64,000 nt of DNA from Pseudomonas sp. CROZ-RG-20F-R04-15 (GTDB taxonomy: Bacteria; Pseudomonadota; Gammaproteobacteria; Pseudomonadales; Pseudomonadaceae): positions 124,001 through 188,000 of the forward strand of contig NZ_JAKNQL010000009.1 of the NCBI RefSeq assembly GCF_022662375.1. Reading direction: 5' to 3'. How positions within the stretch are numbered: the first letter of the stretch is position 1; each line of letters opens with the position of its first letter. Below are positions 1-8,284 of the stretch, one piece after another. A model generated the notes under the pieces. That model saw nothing but the letters and a program-made list of their open reading frames with translations. It ran no database searches and was not told the DNA's origin. The position numbers and the translations under genes are program-made.

Positions 1-64
1 CCAGTTCACGCAACACCTCGTTGAGTTCCAGCCAGCGGTCCTGAGTGGCAAGTTGAACGGACAT
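1..64 (-). CDS. N-terminus of a cut-off protein, possibly GspE/PulE-family ATPase
   Basis: Only the first 21 codons are inside the window; the reading frame begins at ATG (reverse strand, base 64) and reads MSVQLATQDRWLELNEVLRE. I recall this N-terminus from Pseudomonas proteins annotated as GspE/PulE-family secretion or pilus ATPases, but no catalytic domain is visible here, so the name is tentative. It lies 92 bases downstream of the ACT-like gene on the same strand and may share its transcript. Confidence 0.4.
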   Translation of the reverse strand, partial: MSVQLATQDRWLELNEVLREL

Positions 65-156
65 GCGGGCTTCCTTTTGAGCGACAGTGCGCAAAAGGAT
101 AGTCGCGGCCCGGTAGACCGTTGGGCCACTACCCGACGAAGCCGTTGCCGGATTTG

Positions 157-495
157 TCAGCCAGCGGCTTGCGCGGGGGCATCCCAAGCGCTGTCGGCGC
201 TTTGCAGGTTCACCGAGCAAACGCTGATCAGGTTACGAAGTTTTTCCGCGATCACTTGCGCGCGATGCCAACTGAAACCGCCCATGACGATGTCGATCGA
301 CATCAATTCGTCCATCCGCTGCACGTTGACCTGCTCGGGCGTGAGGAATTGCAGGGCGAACAGGTTGAGTACGCGCACCAGCAAATCCGGTTCGGCTTCG
401 GCGAGGATTTGATATTGCGCCAGGCAATGGGCGTTGCTGACGTTCCAGACGTCGGCGCGGGTAGGGGCGCTGTTCACGGCTTCAAGGTGCGGCAT
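157..495 (-). CDS. small ACT-like domain protein, function unknown
   Basis: A 112-residue soluble protein without signal peptide or membrane segment. The central part (about residues 25-90, from QYQILAEAEPDLLVRVLNLF to the LRNLISV segment) has the beta-alpha-beta-beta-alpha-beta rhythm of an ACT domain and recalls the small regulatory subunit of acetolactate synthase (IlvM/IlvH type), including the opening phrase about handling of Pro/Leu and V-R-V-L. No catalytic domain is attached. It is divergent from the Lrp/AsnC gene, which shares its upstream region, so it could be a target of that regulator. The ACT assignment is inferred from pattern only. Confidence 0.6.
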   Translation of the reverse strand: MPHLEAVNSAPTRADVWNVSNAHCLAQYQILAEAEPDLLVRVLNLFALQFLTPEQVNVQRMDELMSIDIVMGGFSWHRAQVIAEKLRNLISVCSVNLQSADSAWDAPAQAAG

Positions 496-573
496 GGCAA
501 GTCTCCAAAATCTCTGGAGGAATTTTTACATTCGGCACGGGGTATTTCTTGGCTATGATCGGCGTTATTGGCG

Positions 574-592
574 ATTGATCGATGTGATCAAT
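574..592. promoter_or_regulatory. inverted repeat in the Lrp/ACT divergent promoter region
   Basis: ATTGATC and GATCAAT form a perfect 7-5-7 palindrome 30 bases before the Lrp-family start codon, in the 126-base space between two divergent genes. Lrp/AsnC proteins usually bind A/T-rich dyads of about 15 bases and repress their own genes, so this is a plausible operator. That role is inferred. Confidence 0.4.
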
Positions 593-621
593 TCGTAATA
601 CAACGTGATTCAGGTATTTCT

Positions 622-1086
622 ATGCACAGCGAGCTGGACAGCTACGACCGCAAGATTCTTGCCCTGCTGCAAGAGGACGCTTCGCTCTCGAGCGCGCAGA
701 TCGCCGAACAGGTCGGCCTGTCGCAATCGCCGTGCTGGCGGCGGATTCAGCGGATGAAGGAAGAGGGGATCATTCGCGGCCAGGTGACCTTGCTCGATCG
801 CAAGAAAATCGGCCTGAATACGCAGATCTTTGCCGAGATAAAACTCAACGCGCACGGGCGTTCGAACTTCACCGAGTTCACCGAGGCGATTCGCGGCTTT
901 CCGGAGGTGCTGGAGTGTTATGTGCTGATGGGCGCGGTGGATTTTCTGTTGCGGATTGTCGCGGCGGACATCGAGGCGTATGAGCGATTCTTCTTCGAGA
1001 AGCTGTCGCTGGTGCCGGGGATTCAGGAAGTGAATTCGATCGTGGCGTTGTCGGAGATCAAGTCCACCACAAGCTTGCCGGTTTGA
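622..1086 (+). CDS. Lrp/AsnC family transcriptional regulator
   Basis: A 154-residue protein of the usual Lrp/AsnC length. Residues 4-60 form the AsnC-type helix-turn-helix (LDSYDRKILALLQEDASLS, then the recognition region QSPCWRRIQRM). Residues 70-150 form the RAM/ligand-binding domain, with the family phrase ECYVLMGAVDFLLRIV. These proteins sense amino acids and form octamers. The start at 622 is preferred over the in-frame upstream codon at 568 because it begins the conserved domain directly. The gene is divergent from the ACT-like gene, and a dyad lies between them. The effector is unknown. Confidence 0.9.
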   Translation: MHSELDSYDRKILALLQEDASLSSAQIAEQVGLSQSPCWRRIQRMKEEGIIRGQVTLLDRKKIGLNTQIFAEIKLNAHGRSNFTEFTEAIRGFPEVLECYVLMGAVDFLLRIVAADIEAYERFFFEKLSLVPGIQEVNSIVALSEIKSTTSLPV

Positions 1087-1104
1087 GGTAAGGCGGCTGG
1101 CCTC

Positions 1105-1168
1105 TTCGCGAGCAAGCTCGCTCCCACAGGAGATTGCATTCCAAAGTGGGAGCGAGCCTGCTCGCGAA
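1105..1168. repeat. REP pair (REPIN), inverted copies
   Basis: Two copies of the 23-base REP in inverted orientation: 1105-1127 (GCTCGCTCCCAC side) and 1146-1168 (GTGGGAGCGAGC...GCTCGCGAA), separated by 18 bases. Each copy is itself palindromic at its AGC/GCT core. It occupies the convergent junction between the Lrp-family and CYTH/CHAD genes and could fold into a large hairpin in both transcripts. Confidence 0.9.
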
Positions 1169-1175
1169 AGCGGTG

Positions 1176-2546
1176 TTACATGCGCAGGAGCATTTTCCAC
1201 GCGCGATTCTGGTAAACCGCAATCGCCTGCTGCTTGCGCGCATCGAGCAGTTCGTCAGTGATCGTCGGCTCGTTGGCCAGTTGCGCCAGCTTGTTCAGTT
1301 CGCCATACAGGCGATCCATTTCCGGGATCTCCAGCACGTTACGAGCATGGTGCAGCCAGACCTGGATGCGCTCGATACGCGGCAGTTGCTCAGCCAGATC
1401 TTCCGGCTGCTGCTGATAACGCTGCAATTGCAGGGCCGTCGCTTCTTCGCCCAATGTGCGCGGCAACCAGCTGTGCAACTGCGCGCCGCCCTGACGATTA
1501 CCACGTACGTTACGATCGGCGGTCCAGGTGCGAGCCAGCAACCAACGCGAAGTGTTCAGCGAGAACGAGCCCCAGCGCGGGTCTTCGAGTTCTTCGAGGA
1601 ACTGCTCCGGTGCGGCTTTGCGCACGTCTTCATCTTCGATACCGGCCTGCACCAATGGGCGCCAGTCTTCCAGCAACGCATCCAGGGCAACGCGCAAGTC
1701 GTGGGTCGACTGACGCGGCGCGGCCTGGCCGAGGCTGCTCAACAGTGCACGCATTTCGGCGAGGTTCTCGACCCAGTCGAGCAACAGGCGCCAGTGGCCA
1801 TTGAAACGATATTGTTCAGCCAGACGCTGGCTGCTGCCGAGCAAGTGCCAGCTCAGTGCGGCGAAGGCGTCGTCGAGTTGAGTTTCCGGGGTCAGCTCCG
1901 GCGCCGGCAGGCTCAGCGAGTAGCTGTTGGCGTCGTACAGACGATAACCGCGCTCAGCCTTGCTGATGTCGCACGGCATCAGCGCCAGGGTTTCAGCCAG
2001 TTCAGCAGCCAGTTCCAGCAGCGCGGCGGATTCGCCTTCGCGCAGTTCCAGTTCCAGCTCGCAGATTTCTTCTTTCTGCTTGCCGACTACCACGTGACCG
2101 AGGTCCAGCGCGGCTTCGATGACCACTTTGCTCTTGCCACGGCCCCAGGCAATTTCGGCGCGCTCGCGGACGAAATCGGTGGTGAAGATCGGCTTGAGGG
2201 TTTTCTTGTCCAGTTCGGCCAGCGACTCGGGCCAGCATTCGCCGTCCAGTTTCTTCACGTCGAGCTTGGCTTTCGGCAACTTCCAGTCGTATTCATTGCG
2301 CTCGGACAGACCGGCAACGCTCTGGCCACGGGTCTTGAGGGTCTGAATCACTTCGTCACCGTCCTTGCGCAGGCGCAGGGCGACTTTGGCCTGGGCCAGG
2401 TCGCGCTCGGGGGTGTCGAAGTACTGGTTCATCAACTCACGGCGTTCCCAGCCACTTTTGTTGCGTTTCTTCAGTAACGGGTGCTCGCGCAGGGCGGCGA
2501 GGGTTTCGCGGCTGACGCGGAGTTTGATTTCGGTTTCTTTCTGCAT
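1176..2546 (-). CDS. CYTH and CHAD domain protein
   Basis: A 456-residue cytoplasmic protein. The N-terminal CYTH domain (residues 1-200) starts with the signature ETEIKLRV (ExExK) and has alternating acidic and basic strands typical of the triphosphate tunnel fold. The C-terminal half (about 215-456) is the helical, histidine- and arginine-rich CHAD domain (HDLRVALDAL; WLHHARNVLEI), a fold known to bind polyphosphate granules. The start at 2546 gives the canonical MQKETEIK beginning; the open frame further upstream lacks domain content. The likely role is triphosphate hydrolysis or polyphosphate-linked metabolism; the substrate is not determined by sequence. Confidence 0.9.
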   Translation of the reverse strand: MQKETEIKLRVSRETLAALREHPLLKKRNKSGWERRELMNQYFDTPERDLAQAKVALRLRKDGDEVIQTLKTRGQSVAGLSERNEYDWKLPKAKLDVKKLDGECWPESLAELDKKTLKPIFTTDFVRERAEIAWGRGKSKVVIEAALDLGHVVVGKQKEEICELELELREGESAALLELAAELAETLALMPCDISKAERGYRLYDANSYSLSLPAPELTPETQLDDAFAALSWHLLGSSQRLAEQYRFNGHWRLLLDWVENLAEMRALLSSLGQAAPRQSTHDLRVALDALLEDWRPLVQAGIEDEDVRKAAPEQFLEELEDPRWGSFSLNTSRWLLARTWTADRNVRGNRQGGAQLHSWLPRTLGEEATALQLQRYQQQPEDLAEQLPRIERIQVWLHHARNVLEIPEMDRLYGELNKLAQLANEPTITDELLDARKQQAIAVYQNRAWKMLLRM

Positions 2547-2701
2547 GGCCGGAAAATCCAGGATCGGGAGCGCAGCCGGGGAATATGTGGCTGCCAAGGC
2601 CGTGCAGTGTACAGGACTGATTCGTCCTACGCCCTGCGGCGGTTTATTCCTGACGCCGGATGGTTCTATGATGGACTTCAAATCGGGAGTTGGAGTCAGC
2701 G

Positions 2702-3856
2702 ATGCCTTTGCCGTCCATGCAAGACCAGTTCGCTGCGCTGATTGCCGCGCCATCGGTCAGCTGTACCCAACCGAACCTTGATCAGTCCAACCGCGCGGTG
2801 ATCGATTTGCTCGCTGGCTGGCTGGGCGATCTGGGTTTCAGCTGCGACATCCAGCAGGTCAGCCCCGGCAAATTCAACCTGCTCGCCAGTTTCGGCAGCG
2901 GCCCCGGTGGACTGGTGCTGGCCGGACACAGCGACACGGTGCCGTACGACGATGCGTTGTGGCAGACCGATCCGCTGAAGCTCACTGAAGTCGATGGCCG
3001 TTGGGTAGGGCTGGGCAGTTGCGACATGAAGGGTTTTTTCGCCCTGATCATCGAAGCCGTGCTGCCGCTGCTCGATCAGCCGTTCAAGCAACCGCTGCTG
3101 ATCCTCGCCACCTGCGATGAAGAAAGCTCGATGTCCGGCGCCCGCGCACTGGCCGAGGCCGGGCGTCCGCTGGGCCGTGCGGCGGTGATCGGCGAGCCGA
3201 CCGGGCTCAAGCCGATCCGCATGCACAAAGGCATCATGATGGAACGCATCGACATCCTCGGGCAGAGCGGCCATTCGTCGGATCCGCGTCTGGGCCACAG
3301 CGCGCTCGAAGCGATGCACGATGCGATCGGCGAACTGCGCGGCCTGCGTCTGTTGTGGCAACGTGAATTCAACAACCCACAATTCAGCGTGCCGCAACCG
3401 ACCATGAACTTCGGTTGCATCCATGGCGGCGACAATCCCAACCGCATCTGTGGTCAGTGTTCGCTGGAGTTTGATCTGCGACCGCTGCCCGGCATGGACC
3501 CGAAAATCCTGCGCGCGGAGATTCTGCGCAAGCTCAACCCGGTCGCTGAACGGCATCAGGTGAAGATCGATTACAAGCCGTTGTTCCCGGAAGTGCCGCC
3601 GTTCGAGCAGTCGGAAGACGCCGAACTGGTGCGCATCGCCGAAAAGCTCACCGGTCACAGCGCCGAAGCAGTAGCGTTCGGCACCGAAGCGCCTTATCTT
3701 CAGCGCCTTGGCTGCGAAACCATCGTGCTTGGCCCCGGCGACATTGCGTGCGCGCATCAGCCCGGCGAGTACCTTGAAATGTCACGTTTGCAGCCTACCG
3801 TGCATCTATTACGGCAGTTGATTGAACATTACTGCCTGACCGCTGACGAACGATGA
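2702..3856 (+). CDS. argE: acetylornithine deacetylase
   Basis: A 384-residue M20-family metallopeptidase-fold enzyme that releases acetate from N2-acetylornithine to give ornithine. Metal-binding motifs are visible in order: GHSDTV (His76, Asp78), GLGSCDMKG (Asp108), CDEESSMSG (Glu140/Glu141), IGEPTGL, and a late His in ACAHQPGEY. A dimerisation insert lies around 180-290 (HKGIMMERIDILGQSGHSSDP). It sits directly before argA, so two steps of the arginine route are adjacent, although Pseudomonas also has the ArgJ recycling route. It is divergent from the CYTH/CHAD gene, with 155 bases between them. Confidence 0.93.
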   Translation: MPLPSMQDQFAALIAAPSVSCTQPNLDQSNRAVIDLLAGWLGDLGFSCDIQQVSPGKFNLLASFGSGPGGLVLAGHSDTVPYDDALWQTDPLKLTEVDGRWVGLGSCDMKGFFALIIEAVLPLLDQPFKQPLLILATCDEESSMSGARALAEAGRPLGRAAVIGEPTGLKPIRMHKGIMMERIDILGQSGHSSDPRLGHSALEAMHDAIGELRGLRLLWQREFNNPQFSVPQPTMNFGCIHGGDNPNRICGQCSLEFDLRPLPGMDPKILRAEILRKLNPVAERHQVKIDYKPLFPEVPPFEQSEDAELVRIAEKLTGHSAEAVAFGTEAPYLQRLGCETIVLGPGDIACAHQPGEYLEMSRLQPTVHLLRQLIEHYCLTADER

Positions 3857-3865
3857 TCCACACCT

Positions 3866-3952
3866 GTGGGAGCGAGCCTGCTCGCGAAAGCGCCATTTCA
3901 GACATCTTGATGTCGACTGATACACCGCTTTCGCGAGCAAGCTCGCTCCCAC
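3866..3952. repeat. REP pair (REPIN) between argE and argA
   Basis: Inverted REP copies at 3866-3888 and 3930-3952, with a 41-base spacer. It begins 10 bases after the argE stop codon, so it may terminate or stabilise argE mRNA and separate argE from argA transcription. Confidence 0.9.
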
Positions 3953-4010
3953 AGGGATTGTGTTTTGCCTGATCAAACGCTGTAAATTGCCAGCATCCCA
4001 ACCCGTATTC

Positions 4011-4052
4011 ATGAGGAGAGCGCGCGTGTCGCCAAGCCTGTTCCGACGATAA
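4011..4052 (+). CDS. candidate arginine-rich leader peptide of argA
   Basis: A 13-codon open frame, MRRARVSPSLFRR, ends 67 bases before the argA start. Five of the thirteen codons are Arg, including rare AGG and AGA and a terminal CGA CGA pair next to the TAA stop. An alternative shorter form looks even better placed: GTG at 4026 has the AGGAG at 4014-4018 seven bases upstream and encodes MSPSLFRR. Position, Arg content and a good ribosome site together suggest a translational sensor of charged tRNA-Arg controlling argA. This is inference; no clean attenuator terminator is obvious. Confidence 0.4.
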   Translation: MRRARVSPSLFRR

Positions 4053-4119
4053 CCATCAGCCCGCTGTGCGTTTTCCGTTTCGCCCTTTTTAGGCTGCTAT
4101 TTATTACAGGCCCAGGTTC

Positions 4120-5418
4120 ATGCCCGAATACGTCAATTGGCTTCGCCACGCGTCTCCTTACATCAATGCCCACCGCGACTGCACCTTCGTCGTCATGCTG
4201 CCCGGCGACGGTGTGGAGCATCCGAATTTCGGCAACATCGTCCACGACATCGTCCTGCTGCACAGCCTCGGCGTGCGTCTGGTGCTGGTGCACGGTTCGC
4301 GTCCGCAGATCGAAACCCGTCTCGCCGCCCGTGGCCTGACCCCGCATTACCACCACGGCATGCGCATCACCGATGCCGCGACGCTGGAATGCGTGATCGA
4401 TGCGGTCGGCCAATTGCGCATCGCCATCGAAGCGCGTTTGTCGATGGACATGGCTTCGTCGCCGATGCAGGGTTCGCGTTTGCGCGTGGCCAGCGGCAAC
4501 CTCGTCACCGCACGGCCGATCGGCGTGCTCGAAGGCGTCGACTATCACCACACCGGCGAAGTGCGCCGGGTCGACCGCAAGGGCATCAATCGCCTGCTCG
4601 ATGAACGCTCGATCGTGCTGCTGTCGCCGCTGGGCTACTCGCCAACCGGTGAAATCTTCAACCTCGCCTGCGAAGATGTCGCCACCCGCGCCGCCATTGA
4701 CCTCGGCGCAGACAAACTGCTGCTGTTCGGTGCCGATCTCGGTCTGATCGACGAAAACGGCAAACTGGTGCGCGAACTGCGCCCGCAACAAGTGCCGGCG
4801 CATTTGCAGCGTCTGGGCAGCAACTATCAGGCAGAACTGCTGGATGCCGCCGCCGAGGCTTGCCGTGGCGGCGTGGCGCGCAGCCATATCGTCAGTTACG
4901 CCGAGGATGGCGCGCTGCTGACCGAACTGTTCACCCGTGACGGTGGCGGTACGCTGGTCGCGCAAGAGCAATTCGAACTGGTGCGTGAGGCGGCGATTGA
5001 AGACGTCGGCGGCTTGCTCGACTTGATCAGTCCGCTGGAAGAGCAGGGGATTCTGGTGCGTCGCTCGCGCGAAGTGCTGGAACGCGAGATCGAGCAGTTC
5101 AGCGTGGTCGAGCGTGAAGGCATGATTATCGCCTGCGCGGCGCTGTATCAGATTGCCGATTCCGATGCCGGTGAGCTGGCGTGCCTGGCGGTGAATCCGG
5201 AGTATCGCCACGGCGGTCGCGGTGATGAACTGCTGGAGCGCATCGAAACCCGGGCGCGGGCGCAGGGATTGAAGACATTGTTCGTCCTCACCACGCGCAC
5301 CGCGCACTGGTTCCGCGAGCGCGGGTTCGAGCCGAGCAGCGTCGAACGCCTGCCGGCGGCGCGGGCTTCGCTGTACAACTTTCAGCGCAACTCGAAGATC
5401 TTCGAAAAGACTCTGTAA
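4120..5418 (+). CDS. argA: N-acetylglutamate synthase
   Basis: A 432-residue enzyme that acetylates glutamate with acetyl-CoA, the first committed step of arginine synthesis. The N-terminal two thirds (1-280) is an amino-acid-kinase-like domain (FVVMLPGDGVEHPNF, LVLVHGSRPQIETRL) that in this family binds the feedback inhibitor arginine. The C-terminal GNAT domain (about 290-432) carries AIEDVGGLLDLI, LACLAVNPEYRHGGRGDELL (the acetyl-CoA loop) and WFRERGFEP. The length matches the classical bacterial ArgA. It is preceded by a 100-base leader with an arginine-rich mini-ORF and followed by a REP hairpin. Confidence 0.95.
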   Translation: MPEYVNWLRHASPYINAHRDCTFVVMLPGDGVEHPNFGNIVHDIVLLHSLGVRLVLVHGSRPQIETRLAARGLTPHYHHGMRITDAATLECVIDAVGQLRIAIEARLSMDMASSPMQGSRLRVASGNLVTARPIGVLEGVDYHHTGEVRRVDRKGINRLLDERSIVLLSPLGYSPTGEIFNLACEDVATRAAIDLGADKLLLFGADLGLIDENGKLVRELRPQQVPAHLQRLGSNYQAELLDAAAEACRGGVARSHIVSYAEDGALLTELFTRDGGGTLVAQEQFELVREAAIEDVGGLLDLISPLEEQGILVRRSREVLEREIEQFSVVEREGMIIACAALYQIADSDAGELACLAVNPEYRHGGRGDELLERIETRARAQGLKTLFVLTTRTAHWFRERGFEPSSVERLPAARASLYNFQRNSKIFEKTL

Positions 5419-5431
5419 CCGAGGCGCTCCA

Positions 5432-5481
5432 TTCGCGAGCAGGCTCGCTCCCACTCCTGTGGGAGCGAGCCTGCTCGCGAA
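5432..5481. repeat. REP pair with 4-base spacer, likely bidirectional terminator
   Basis: REP copies at 5432-5454 and 5459-5481 are almost fused, with only TCCT between them, giving a near-perfect hairpin of more than 20 base pairs. It fills the whole convergent junction between argA and the tauA-like gene. On the plus strand it is followed by CTTTTTAC, so it may work as a factor-independent terminator for argA. Confidence 0.85.
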
Positions 5482-5486
5482 GCTTT

Positions 5487-6476
5487 TTACTGGGCGATGA
5501 ACTTCGCGCTGACGTACGGCGAGTAGTCCGGCAGCACCGTCTCAACCTTGCCCTGTTCCTTCAAAAACTTCGCCGTCTCGCCGATCGCCTTCGCCGTGCC
5601 GCCATCCAGCAGCGCCGTGGTTTGCTGCGCCTTGGCATCCGGGAACGCTGAACCTGCGAGCAATTCCGGTACATCGGCGGCATTGGCACCGGTCAATTTG
5701 GCGATTTTCTGCACAGGTTCGGAGTCTGCTGTCCAGCTGTCCTTGTGGCTGGCGTAATCGGCAAACGCGTCTAGAGTGACTTTGGCAAATTTGGCCACAA
5801 CGTCAGGATGCTTTTCGGCGAAGTCTTTACGGGCAACCCAAACCTCAAAGGTTGGCGCGCCCCACTGACCGACCTGCGCGGCATCAGTCAGGGTCTTGCC
5901 GGTCTTGCGGATTTCCCCCAGCGCCGGTGACCAGACAAACGCACCATCGATATCCCCACGCTTCCACGCGGCGGCGATCTCTGCGGGTTGCAGGTTCACC
6001 ACTTTGACTTTCGAAGTGTCCAGACCCCAGTGCTTGAGGGCGCCGAGCAGGCTGTAGTGGGAGGTGGAAACGAACGGCGTGGCGATGGTTTTGCCGACCA
6101 GATCCTGCGGTGTGTTGATACCGCTGCCGTTGCGTACCACCAAGGCTTCGGCGGCATTGATCTGCGCTGAAACGATGAACGCGACGAAGGGCAGATTACG
6201 CGACGCGGCAGCCGCTAACGGGCTGGAACCGAGGTTGCCGATCTGCACGTCACCGGAAGCAATGGCTGTCACAACTTCCGGGCCGCTGTTGAAACGGCGC
6301 CAGTCGATTTTCTCGCCGATGGTCTTCTCGTAGACGCCGTCAGCTTGGGGGACTTTGCTCGGGTCGATACCGGTTTGATAGCCCACCGTGAGGGTGGCGG
6401 CATGGGCGGAAAAAGAAATGATTGCTGACACACAAACTGTAACAAATTGACTAGATAGTGCGCGTTTGGCCATCAT
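5487..6476 (-). CDS. tauA: taurine/sulfonate ABC transporter periplasmic binding protein (lone TauA homologue)
   Basis: A 329-residue secreted binding protein. A signal peptide (MMAKRALSS ... FSAHA, cleavage near residue 26) is followed by TLTVGYQTGIDPSKV and the TauA phrases IGNLGSSPLAAA, AEALVVRNGSGI, ATPFVSTSHYSLLGALKHWG and WKRGDIDGAFVWSPALGEI. TauA delivers taurine to TauBC for sulfur supply. No tauB, tauC or tauD is adjacent; the gene stands alone between argA and a divergent porin. It may serve a transporter encoded elsewhere or a related sulfonate or sulfonate ester. The start at 6476 has AAAGG seven bases upstream on the coding strand. Confidence 0.85.
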   Translation of the reverse strand: MMAKRALSSQFVTVCVSAIISFSAHAATLTVGYQTGIDPSKVPQADGVYEKTIGEKIDWRRFNSGPEVVTAIASGDVQIGNLGSSPLAAAASRNLPFVAFIVSAQINAAEALVVRNGSGINTPQDLVGKTIATPFVSTSHYSLLGALKHWGLDTSKVKVVNLQPAEIAAAWKRGDIDGAFVWSPALGEIRKTGKTLTDAAQVGQWGAPTFEVWVARKDFAEKHPDVVAKFAKVTLDAFADYASHKDSWTADSEPVQKIAKLTGANAADVPELLAGSAFPDAKAQQTTALLDGGTAKAIGETAKFLKEQGKVETVLPDYSPYVSAKFIAQ

Positions 6477-6840
6477 GGCGTCGCCTTTTCGATAGGGTTT
6501 GACGAATTGCGGTTGCGCCAAAGCTAATCGATATAAAAAAAGGCTAACAAATACCATTTAGGAATGAGCTTAGTCGCCGATACGCTGTATCCCGGCGGAG
6601 ATGGCAAGATAATAGCCATATTCCGAAATGATATGAAAAAGAATGAATAAATTCTTTTTGGGTTTATCAGGAAATCTTTACTCTGCACGGACCAAATCAC
6701 TGCGATTAGACCTTGGTCGTAGACACACAAGGTTACGATTGACTTGTCAGTCACGGTCTGGCGCTAATCGCGCATCTTAGGATCCAGGGCATCAGACCCC
6801 GGGCCAGGAACACAAGAATTAGAAACGAGAGGAGCTTTAC
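6477..6840. promoter_or_regulatory. divergent regulatory region between tauA homologue and OprD porin
   Basis: 364 bases with no credible gene, much more A/T-rich than the surroundings. At 6636-6659 AAAAAGAAT and ATTCTTTTT form a perfect 9-6-9 inverted repeat, a candidate operator or a stem loop. A strong ribosome site (GAGGAG) lies eight bases before the porin start. Given the sulfonate context, a CysB-type sulfur regulator could bind here, but no specific site can be called. Confidence 0.45.
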
Positions 6841-8220
6841 ATGAACAAGTCCACCTTGGCCCTGGCTGTGGCCGTAGGGGTTATGGCGCAGCAGGCAGGC
6901 GCCGCCGGTTTCATCGAAGACAGCAAAGCTACTTTGGGGCTGCGTAACTTCTACATCAACACTGATAACCGTGACAGCGCTGCTGGTACTGCTGCCAACA
7001 AGCGTGCTGGCGTGCAGAGCAAGAACGAAGAATGGGGCCAAGGCTTCGATCTGCGTTTCATCTCCGGTTACACCCAAGGCACCGTCGGCTTCGGTATCGA
7101 CGCCATCGGCCTGCTGGGCGTGCGTCTGGATTCCGGTGGCGGCACTAACGGCGCTACCGCTACCTCGTACGGTGGCACTGTGTTCCCGAGCAAGTCCAAC
7201 GGCGAAGCCGTTGATAACTTCTCCAGCCTGGGCCTGACTGCCAAAGCCAAGATTTCCCAGACCGAACTGAAGCTGGGTACTCTGCAGCCGAAGAACCCGG
7301 TCATCGTGACCAACGACGGTCGTCTGTTGCCACAAACCTGGCAGGGTGGCCAGATCACTTCCGGCGACATCAAAGACCTGACGCTGGTTGGCGGTCAGAT
7401 CGAAGCCGTGAAAGGTCGTAACTCCAGCAACAATGAGCAACTGTCGATTGGCGGCGCAAACGCGCACACCATCACTGGTCGTGACAGCAACAAGTTCATC
7501 TACGCCGGTGGTGACTACAAAATCACCAAAGACCTGACCGCTCAGTACTACTACGGCAACCTGGAAGACTTCTACAAGCAGCACTTCCTGGGTCTGGTCC
7601 ACAACTGGGCAATCGGCCCGGGCGTGCTGAAGTCTGACCTGCGTTACTTCAACAGCTCCGACGACGGTGCAAATGGTCACGACCCGCTGTACTACAGCTC
7701 GGGCAACTACGACGGCGTTGCAAGCGGCAAAGGCAAAGTCGACAACAACCTGTACAGCGGCCTGTTCCTGTACACCGTTGCTGGTCACACTTTCGGTGGC
7801 GGTTACCAGGTTTCCAACGGTAGCAGCGACTTCCCTTGGCTGAACCAGGGCGACGGCTCGTCGAACTACACCATCACCGACATGCAAATCCAGAAGTTCG
7901 GCCGTGCCGGCGAGCGCACCTGGCAAGCACGCTACTCGTATGACTTCGCCAAAATCGGCGTACCAGGCCTGACTGCTGGTCTGGTCTACCTGCGTGGCGA
8001 CAACATCGACACAGTATCGGGCACTCGTCCTTATCCAGAGTCGGGTAGCGGCCGTTCCGAGTGGGAACGCGACCTGACCGTCGGTTACGTCGTACCGGAA
8101 GGCCCGCTGAAAAACCTGGGCCTGATGTGGAAAAACGCTATGTGGCGCAACGACATCCCAGGTCAGCGTGACCAGGATGAAAACCGCCTGATCGTCAGCT
8201 ACTCGATCCCGCTGCTGTAG
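6841..8220 (+). CDS. OprD family outer-membrane porin
   Basis: A 459-residue outer-membrane protein with signal peptide MNKSTLALAVAVGVMAQQAGA, followed by GFIEDSKATLGLRNFYIN, the standard opening of the OprD family. It shows repeated aromatic-ended amphipathic strands (18-stranded barrel expected), the family phrases EWGQGFDLRFISGYTQGTVGFGID and TWQARYSYDFAKIGVPGLT, and a terminal strand NRLIVSYSIPLL. OprD-family channels admit small anions or amino acids. The substrate cannot be read from sequence, but the position beside tauA, lsfA and ssu suggests an entry route for organosulfur compounds. It is followed by a strong terminator. Confidence 0.92.
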   Translation: MNKSTLALAVAVGVMAQQAGAAGFIEDSKATLGLRNFYINTDNRDSAAGTAANKRAGVQSKNEEWGQGFDLRFISGYTQGTVGFGIDAIGLLGVRLDSGGGTNGATATSYGGTVFPSKSNGEAVDNFSSLGLTAKAKISQTELKLGTLQPKNPVIVTNDGRLLPQTWQGGQITSGDIKDLTLVGGQIEAVKGRNSSNNEQLSIGGANAHTITGRDSNKFIYAGGDYKITKDLTAQYYYGNLEDFYKQHFLGLVHNWAIGPGVLKSDLRYFNSSDDGANGHDPLYYSSGNYDGVASGKGKVDNNLYSGLFLYTVAGHTFGGGYQVSNGSSDFPWLNQGDGSSNYTITDMQIQKFGRAGERTWQARYSYDFAKIGVPGLTAGLVYLRGDNIDTVSGTRPYPESGSGRSEWERDLTVGYVVPEGPLKNLGLMWKNAMWRNDIPGQRDQDENRLIVSYSIPLL

Positions 8221-8243
8221 TAGCGCGTCTCGATTCGCGGATG

Positions 8244-8284
8244 AAAAAAAGCCCCGTCCGGCATCGCGCCGGACGGGGCTTTTG
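8244..8284 (+). terminator. rho-independent terminator after the OprD porin
   Basis: GCCCCGTCCGGC and its complement GCCGGACGGGGC flank a short ATCGC-type loop, preceded by seven A and followed by TTTTGCGTTTT. It lies 30 bases after the porin stop codon and should work on both strands. Confidence 0.9.

Noticed and set aside
1134..2477. 447-codon open frame on the plus strand
   Set aside because: It lies opposite the CYTH/CHAD gene and has the Gln/Phe-rich bias of an antisense frame.
3795..4012. Small minus-strand frames over the argE-argA gap
   Set aside because: They run through the REP pair and have no ribosome site or family pattern.
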